NCBI GenBank assembly: GCA_026770585.1
Contig: MU646388.1
Span: forward strand, 133,367-147,768
From: Baffinella frigidus
Taxonomy: Eukaryota; Cryptophyceae; Cryptomonadales; Baffinellaceae
Reading direction: 5' to 3'
Length of the DNA stretch: 14,402 nucleotides
A model generated the notes under the pieces. That model saw nothing but the letters and a program-made list of their open reading frames with translations. It was not told the DNA's origin and did no database searches. Shown here one piece after another: positions 12,101 to 14,402 of this stretch (its first letter is position 1; every line of letters begins with the position of its first letter). The position numbers were made by a program, and so were the translations under genes.

Positions 12101-14147
12101 CGTTATGGTGTCCACCCTGCAGGCATACTTCCTTGCAGGGGGGAATCGGGGGCCGGCCGAAGGAGTACGTGTGGAGGGTAAGTATGTGTTACGGTAGCCT
12201 GTGTTTGGGTAGGTGGACTGTATGGTAAGTTTCGATGGGGGGGCTATGGCTGGAACCTGGCCTGGAAGCTGGCTGGAGGAGGCGGGGGTGGGGACCACGC
12301 CAGATTGATCGAGGGAAACCGACGCCTTACACACGTCAAATCTGGCGTGGTTGACTTAAGGATTCGAGGGGTTTCCCTTGAAAGACGTCAAAAGTGGATG
12401 TTTCGATCATCCTGGTGTGAGAAGAAGGGGCGCGTGCTGCATGGTGCGATTCACTGCCCCGCGGGAAACGCTCTGATTGCCAGCGGGAACCCCTGAAAAT
12501 TTCGGCAAGGATGTTGAATTCTGCATGGTGTGATTGGCCGCCGGCCATCAGAGCGTTTCCACTGGAGTCAATATCAGAGCGTTTCCACTGGTCAACATCA
12601 GACCGTGGAAACGCGATGATATTGACAGCCCCACGGGCAACGCTCTGGTTTCTGGAAGCCCTCTGACTTTTGTGCACGGCTATCGACCATCGGTACAAGA
12701 AAAGTTTCTTGGCAGCAAATCTGCCTCGAAACCGTAAACCCTAAACCCTAAACCCTAAACCCTCAGCCCTAAACCCTAAACCCTAAACCCTAAACCCTAA
12801 ACCCTAAACCCTCGCGCCAGCAGGAGGGAAGGCGCGGGCGCTGGTCACAAAAAAGGTTTCGTGGCATGAAAGCTGCTTCGCACCTCTAACCCATAAACCA
12901 TAACTCCTTTCGCCTGGCAGGAGGGAAAGCGCGGGCGCGCGGGCAAACCCCGAACCCCAAACCCTAACCCCTCCACCCTGAACCCTAACCCCTAACCCCT
13001 AACCCCTAACCCCTAACCCCTAACCCCTAAACCCTAAACCCTAAACCCTAAACCCTAAACCCTAAACCCTAAACCCAGGAGGGAAGGCGCGGGCGCGCGG
13101 GCACAACGCCGTGGTCCTGCTCGCAGAGTGCCCTGGGGACGAAGACATGGGGGGGCAGGGGGGGCTCATTTCCGAGCAGGTTCTGGCGCTCATGCGCAGG
13201 TGCGGCTCCCAGCTCTTAGTCTATTTGGGCTCACCGATTGGCTTCCTCTAGCTCTCAATCTATTTGGGCTCACCGATTTTTTAAGCCCGGGGTGGTTTCC
13301 GCTGTAAAGTTGACGGGTTTGTACCGGGGACGCAGATGTCAACTTGAGAATAGTCGGACCCAGCATGTCACCTTTGGAATAGTCTATCAACCCGGGTAGG
13401 GCAGAGGTAGGAGTCTCTTGAGTCGGAACGCCGTAGAGACGAGCCACGCGTTTCTCCCGCCGTATCCAGCCCGAAAATAAACGCGTGCCACACTCTCTAT
13501 CGCCCACGCGGGAACCCGCCTCTCTCTGTATCGTTCCCGGGCAACACCGCAGCAGGGGCGGGGCAAGGGCCCGAGGCAGGCGTTTCCCCCGCCTTGTCCA
13601 GCCCGAAAATAAACGTGTGCCACTATGGCTCACGGGGGAAACTGCCGCAGGGGCGCAGGCGACGAAGAGCGGTGCTCACCGAGACAAACGTCGAGAGTGA
13701 GACGTCCCAAAGCAGAAGTGGAACCTCTGTTAACCGTAGTAACAGTGGGAAACTGCCGCAGGGGCGAGCGAGGCAGGGGCGCACGCGACGATAGCGTCAG
13801 TGACGGATTTGCAAAATAGAGCAAGTGACGGATTTGTTTCCGGGCAGGGGTGATGCAGGGGTACAGGCGACGAGCGCGCTGGGGGGGGGGTATTTCGTGA
13901 CCTGCATTGGAGCCGTTGACCGACCCTGGAGCCATTTTCATTTTTTTCATCGGAGAAATCGTAGGAGAAATTACTCTGGGATAGGTTACTTTACTAATGA
14001 ATCATAATTAAATCAAATACCCTCCTAAATAATCCTGGGCGGCGCAGGGGCGAGACAGGGGCGCAGGCGACGAAAGCGCTGGGGGGAGGGCCTCTTCAAG
14101 AGGCATTCCGGAACCGACAGATGGTTCTCCACTGGGTGGATACGCAG
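9114..14147 (+). CDS. Gene P: multi-exon protein of unknown function (partial model)
   Basis: Exons 9114-9190, 9761-10085, 10984-11022, 11131-11224, 13079-13199 and 14048-14147; the gene continues past the window. Introns are phase 2, 0, 0, 1 and 2, and each split codon closes cleanly (AG+T, G+GA, AG+G), giving about 252 residues. Parts: FVIDVEGLTAAGEAHG and WGYSFFKSG near the start, a Ser/Ala/Glu-rich low-complexity linker, ALREVIGGYDW, GHNAVVLLAE with a Gly-rich loop and helix LISEQVLALM, then ATKALGGGPLQEAF and VLHWVDTQ. The strand-loop-helix suggests a nucleotide- or sugar-phosphate-binding fold but no family is assigned. Five phase-consistent junctions are the strongest support; RNA evidence is absent. 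Confidence 0.55.
9191..9760 (+). other. Gene P intron 1 (570 bp)
   Basis: It runs GTCTAA to CCTCCTCCTCAG. It contains copy 2 of the 140-bp duplication (9391-9530). Long open frames on both strands here look like GC-rich noise. Nothing else recognised. Confidence 0.45.
9391..9530 (+). repeat. 140-bp duplication, copy 2
   Basis: Partner of 8945-9084, same orientation. Similarity starts near the CGCACACC stretch and ends at CTACTATCGGC. Confidence 0.85.
9761..10085 (+). CDS. Gene P exon 2
   Basis: The acceptor TCCTCCTCAG is strongly pyrimidine-rich; the exon has one leftover base plus 108 codons with very GC-rich third positions, ending CGC AAG before GTCTGC (GT at 10086-10087). The product opens WGYSFFKSGAATPHNTEAQA, has an Arg-rich RRRTTHT, an acidic helix FDDDGFDSLLRDLDLFAQ, then a Gly/Ser/Glu linker ending PAPARREDAARK. 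The linker is low complexity and probably disordered. It is the longest and most convincing exon in the window. Confidence 0.7.
10098..10198. mobile_element. MITE family T (copy 2)
   Basis: Arms 10098-10120 and 10176-10198 (TTTATTCTGGCTCGTCC). The centre CTTTATATTCGCCCTTTTGT matches copy 1 at about 7363-7384. Confidence 0.8.
10500..10601. mobile_element. Small foldback element
   Basis: Perfect 10-bp ends ATTCCTGAGG (10500-10509) and CCTCAGGAAT (10592-10601), with inner ATTGGAG/CTCCAAT pairing. Confidence 0.65.
10792..10965 (+). repeat. Dispersed repeat R, copy 2, ending in a hairpin
   Basis: TAGCTCTGCCTC, CATGCTGGGTG, CAAATCCGTCAAC and CTCACCAAATTGGTAAGCCC match copy 1 in order. At 10938-10962 a perfect 11-bp stem (TTAGCTCACCA/TGGTGAGCTAA) has a 3-nt loop. 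It ends about 20 nt before gene P exon 3. Confidence 0.75.
10984..11022 (+). CDS. Gene P exon 3
   Basis: 13 codons, DAALKRVASPEEQ, after CATATCTAG and before GTGGCA. The frame also reads on as VAQALREVTGGYDCQLLESG to a TGA, because the following intron begins with a copy of the next exon's start. Phase 0 at both ends fits exons 2 and 4. Confidence 0.5.
11023..11130 (+). other. Gene P intron 3 (108 nt), apparent duplication-born intron
   Basis: It begins GTGGCACAGGCTCTGCGAGA, a near copy of the first bases of exon 4 (GTGGCGCAGGCGCTTCGAGA), and ends in a T-rich tract, TTTTTTTGCAG. Thus CAG|GTGGC occurs at both ends. Confidence 0.65.
11131..11224 (+). CDS. Gene P exon 4
   Basis: It follows the strong acceptor TTTTTTTGCAG. 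31 codons plus one base: VAQALREVIGGYDWKLAPEA then AGTGKKGRVLN, ending before GTGCGATT (GT at 11225-11226). The leftover G joins GA of exon 5 to make Gly. The last part of this exon with its donor recurs at least four times in the next intron. Confidence 0.65.
11260..11333. mobile_element. Foldback element (family G), 21-bp perfect stem
   Basis: TGGCAACGAAAATTACTACAC at 11260-11280 pairs perfectly with 11313-11333. The same element follows exon-edge copy 3 (about 11717-11786), and a truncated copy follows copy 4 (about 11972-12035). Each is preceded by a CCGGACGAGTATCCA-type motif. Confidence 0.85.
11347..11423 (+). repeat. Exon 4 edge copy 2
   Basis: 77 nt identical to 11156-11232 except one base (GAC for AAC before the donor). 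It has the donor GGTGCGATT but no acceptor. Confidence 0.9.
11430..11610. mobile_element. Foldback element with 21-bp central stem
   Basis: Ends GAGAATGCTGGAGG and its complement (about 11590-11606). Centre GTTTGGTCACGTACCTGACTC (11491-11511) pairs with 11517-11537 at 20 of 21. It is the intact relative of the fragments at about 740-870 and 3683-3848. Confidence 0.8.
11610..11686 (+). repeat. Exon 4 edge copy 3
   Basis: TGGGGGCTGTGACTGGAAGC to GCATGGTGCGATTT; the same two breakpoints as copy 2 but more diverged. Confidence 0.85.
11800..11877 (+). repeat. Exon 4 edge copy 4
   Basis: TGGGGGCTACGACTGCAAGC to GCATGGTGCGATTCC, more diverged in the middle; same breakpoints. Confidence 0.85.
12236..12452 (+). 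repeat. Exon 4 edge copy 5, interrupted by MITE C
   Basis: GGGGGGGCTATGGCTGGAAC to GGGGGTGGGGA (12294), then MITE C, then GAGAAGAAGGGGCGCGTGCT to GTGCGATTC. A further short piece, TTCTGCATGGTGTGATTGG, is at 12519-12537. Confidence 0.8.
12294..12418. mobile_element. MITE family C (copy 2)
   Basis: Inverted relative to 7879-8008. It shares TCGAGGGAAACCGACGCCTT, a TTGACTTA-type centre, and GTGGATGTTTCGA. It sits inside exon-edge copy 5. Confidence 0.85.
12450..12660. repeat. Nested inverted/direct repeats of an 18-bp motif
   Basis: CAGAGCGTTTCCACTGG and its complement occur four to five times (about 12463, 12549, 12572, 12604, 12638) in alternating orientation, giving several alternative hairpins. 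Confidence 0.7.
12732..12844 (+). repeat. CCCTAAA array and exon 5 edge copy i
   Basis: A nearly pure CCCTAAA array to 12813, then CGCGCCAGCAGGAGGGAAGG with GCGCGGGCGC: the start of gene P exon 5 with an AG acceptor, followed by unrelated sequence. Confidence 0.85.
12909..13078 (+). repeat. Exon 5 edge copy ii and CCCCTAA/CCCTAAA array
   Basis: CCTGGCAGGAGGGAAAGCGC with GGGCGCGCGGGC at 12915-12944 is a second exon-edge copy. A CCCCTAA block (about 12981-13027) then a CCCTAAA block (13028-13076) lead directly into the real acceptor CCCAG. Confidence 0.85.
13079..13199 (+). CDS. Gene P exon 5
   Basis: It follows CCCTAAACCCAG and ends before GTGCGG (GT at 13200-13201). The two bases GA complete a Gly codon, then 39 codons: GKARARGHNAVVLLAECPGD, EDMGGQGG and LISEQVLALMR, ending two bases into Arg. 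GHNAVVLLAE is a buried beta-strand signature followed by a Gly-rich turn and helix, loosely like phosphofructokinase-type GHxVVxVAE segments, but too little to name it. Confidence 0.65.
13205..13375 (-). repeat. Dispersed repeat R, copy 3 (inverted)
   Basis: The reverse complement reads CATGCTGGGTCCGACTATTC, CAACTTGAC-type motif, and AATCGGTGAGCCCAAATAGA, which is tandemly doubled (13213-13240, 13251-13278) like the doubled end of copy 1. Confidence 0.75.
13637..13890 (+). repeat. Exon 6 edge copies a, b and c
   Basis: GCAGGGGCGCAGGCGACGAA at about 13648 (a), GCAGGGGCGAGCGAGGCAGG at about 13758 (b) and CAGGGGTACAGGCGACGAGC at about 13855 (c) echo the exon 6 start GCAGGGGCGAGACAGGGGCG. a and b also share GGGAAACTGCCGCAG just before it. 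Confidence 0.7.
14048..14147 (+). CDS. Gene P exon 6
   Basis: One base plus 33 codons between GGCGGCGCAG and CAG|GTACCC (GT at 14148-14149): GETGAQATKALGGGPLQEAF then RNRQMVLHWVDTQ. The phase fits exon 5 (AG+G, Arg). A nearer acceptor (CGCAG at 14062-14066, giving ATKALGGG as first residues) would not fit the phase of exon 5. No homologue recognised; the gene runs off the window. Confidence 0.5.
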
Positions 14148-14402
14148 GTACCCCCCTTTCCCCCACCAAAACTCGTTACGGCCTTCTGGACCACCCCTAC
14201 CGTATTGCACACGGTAGCACTCTACCGCACCCCGGGATTATCTCGACGCTGGAACGTGCCTCGAATGTCGCGGAGAAGTCGTCAAAGACTAGCTCTGTTC
14301 CACTTTAATTTGGGCTCGTTGATATTTCGCCCCCCCCCCCCCCATTTCACAGGTGAATTTTGACCCCCCTCCTCATGTAATCCACCTGTGAAATTTCAGG
14401 GG
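14148..14402 (+). other. Start of gene P intron 6, with terminal hairpin
   Basis: It begins GTACCC. A 14-C run lies at 14330-14343. ATTTCACAGGTG (14344-14355) and CACCTGTGAAAT (14383-14394) form a perfect 12-bp inverted repeat near the window edge, resembling CACCTCCTGTGAAATTT at about 8251. No coding sequence recognised. Confidence 0.5.

Larger units (their letters stand above)
11225..13078 (+). other. Gene P intron 4 (1.85 kb)
   Basis: It runs GTGCGA to CCCTAAACCCAG. It contains four long copies and one short copy of the exon 4 3' edge, foldbacks between them, MITE C copy 2, a duplicated 48-bp segment (12064-12111 and 12152-12198), nested inverted repeats at 12450-12660, two telomeric arrays and two copies of the exon 5 5' edge. 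Confidence 0.55.
13200..14047 (+). other. Gene P intron 5 (848 bp)
   Basis: It runs GTGCGG to CTGGGCGGCGCAG. It contains repeat R copy 3 (inverted), a 45-bp direct duplication (13448-13491 and 13579-13623), three worn copies of the exon 6 5' edge and an A/T-rich block (about 13935-14035). Confidence 0.5.

Noticed and set aside
11156-12452. The exon 4 copies as a CRISPR array or tandem domain repeats
   Set aside because: Spacers are foldback elements of different length, the copies carry exon codons and a donor but no acceptor, and reading through them hits stops.
13079-13199. Gene P exon 5 as phosphofructokinase
   Set aside because: GHNAVVLLAE is suggestive but the following residues and the other exons do not match anything I can confirm.

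Overview
The window looks like nuclear DNA of a eukaryote. Telomere-type heptamers (TTTAGGG, its complement CCCTAAA, and variants) are scattered through it. Its coding pieces are short, GC-rich and joined only across GT-AG introns, and the non-coding space is packed with small foldback (MITE-like) elements. TTTAGGG telomeres are typical of the green lineage and some other algae, so a repeat-rich alga is my inference; the species cannot be named. No tRNA, rRNA, CRISPR array, bacterial operon or complete transposase gene was seen.

Two multi-exon gene models emerge, arranged head to head around about 8721-9113. Gene M (minus strand) has six exons: 8367-8720, 7083-7148, 5018-5107, 2097-2198, 1057-1193 and 228-645. 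All junctions are GT-AG and in phase. The product is about 388 residues: a leucine-rich N-terminus, a long charged helical stretch, an acidic segment, a C2HC zinc finger that is complete only after the last two exons are joined, and a lysine/serine-rich tail. Gene P (plus strand, open at the right edge) has six visible exons: 9114-9190, 9761-10085, 10984-11022, 11131-11224, 13079-13199 and 14048-14147. They are also phase-compatible and give about 252 residues of a protein I do not recognise. Both models come from reading the sequence alone and lack transcript support.

Region by region: 1-227 holds G-rich heptamer arrays downstream of gene M. 228-8720 is gene M, whose introns are filled with foldbacks, telomere-like tracts, a microsatellite and decayed exon-edge copies. 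8721-9113 is the shared 5' region, with half of a 140-bp duplication. 9114-14402 is gene P, with introns of the same kind.

The most interesting pattern is in the introns. Short copies of exon edges, each carrying the splice donor or acceptor, recur inside the neighbouring intron as ladders, separated by foldback elements or telomere-like tracts. The clearest case is the 3' edge of gene P exon 4: a 77-nt unit recurs at least four times (the nearest copy 76/77 identical), and every copy breaks at about the same two nucleotides. Exons 5 and 6 of gene P and the second and third exons of gene M show similar ladders. Three acceptors sit directly behind telomeric C-strand repeat, which supplies both the pyrimidine tract and CTAAAC-like motifs. 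Together these suggest a route of intron growth and gain that combines local duplication of splice-site-bearing exon edges with foldback and telomeric insertion.
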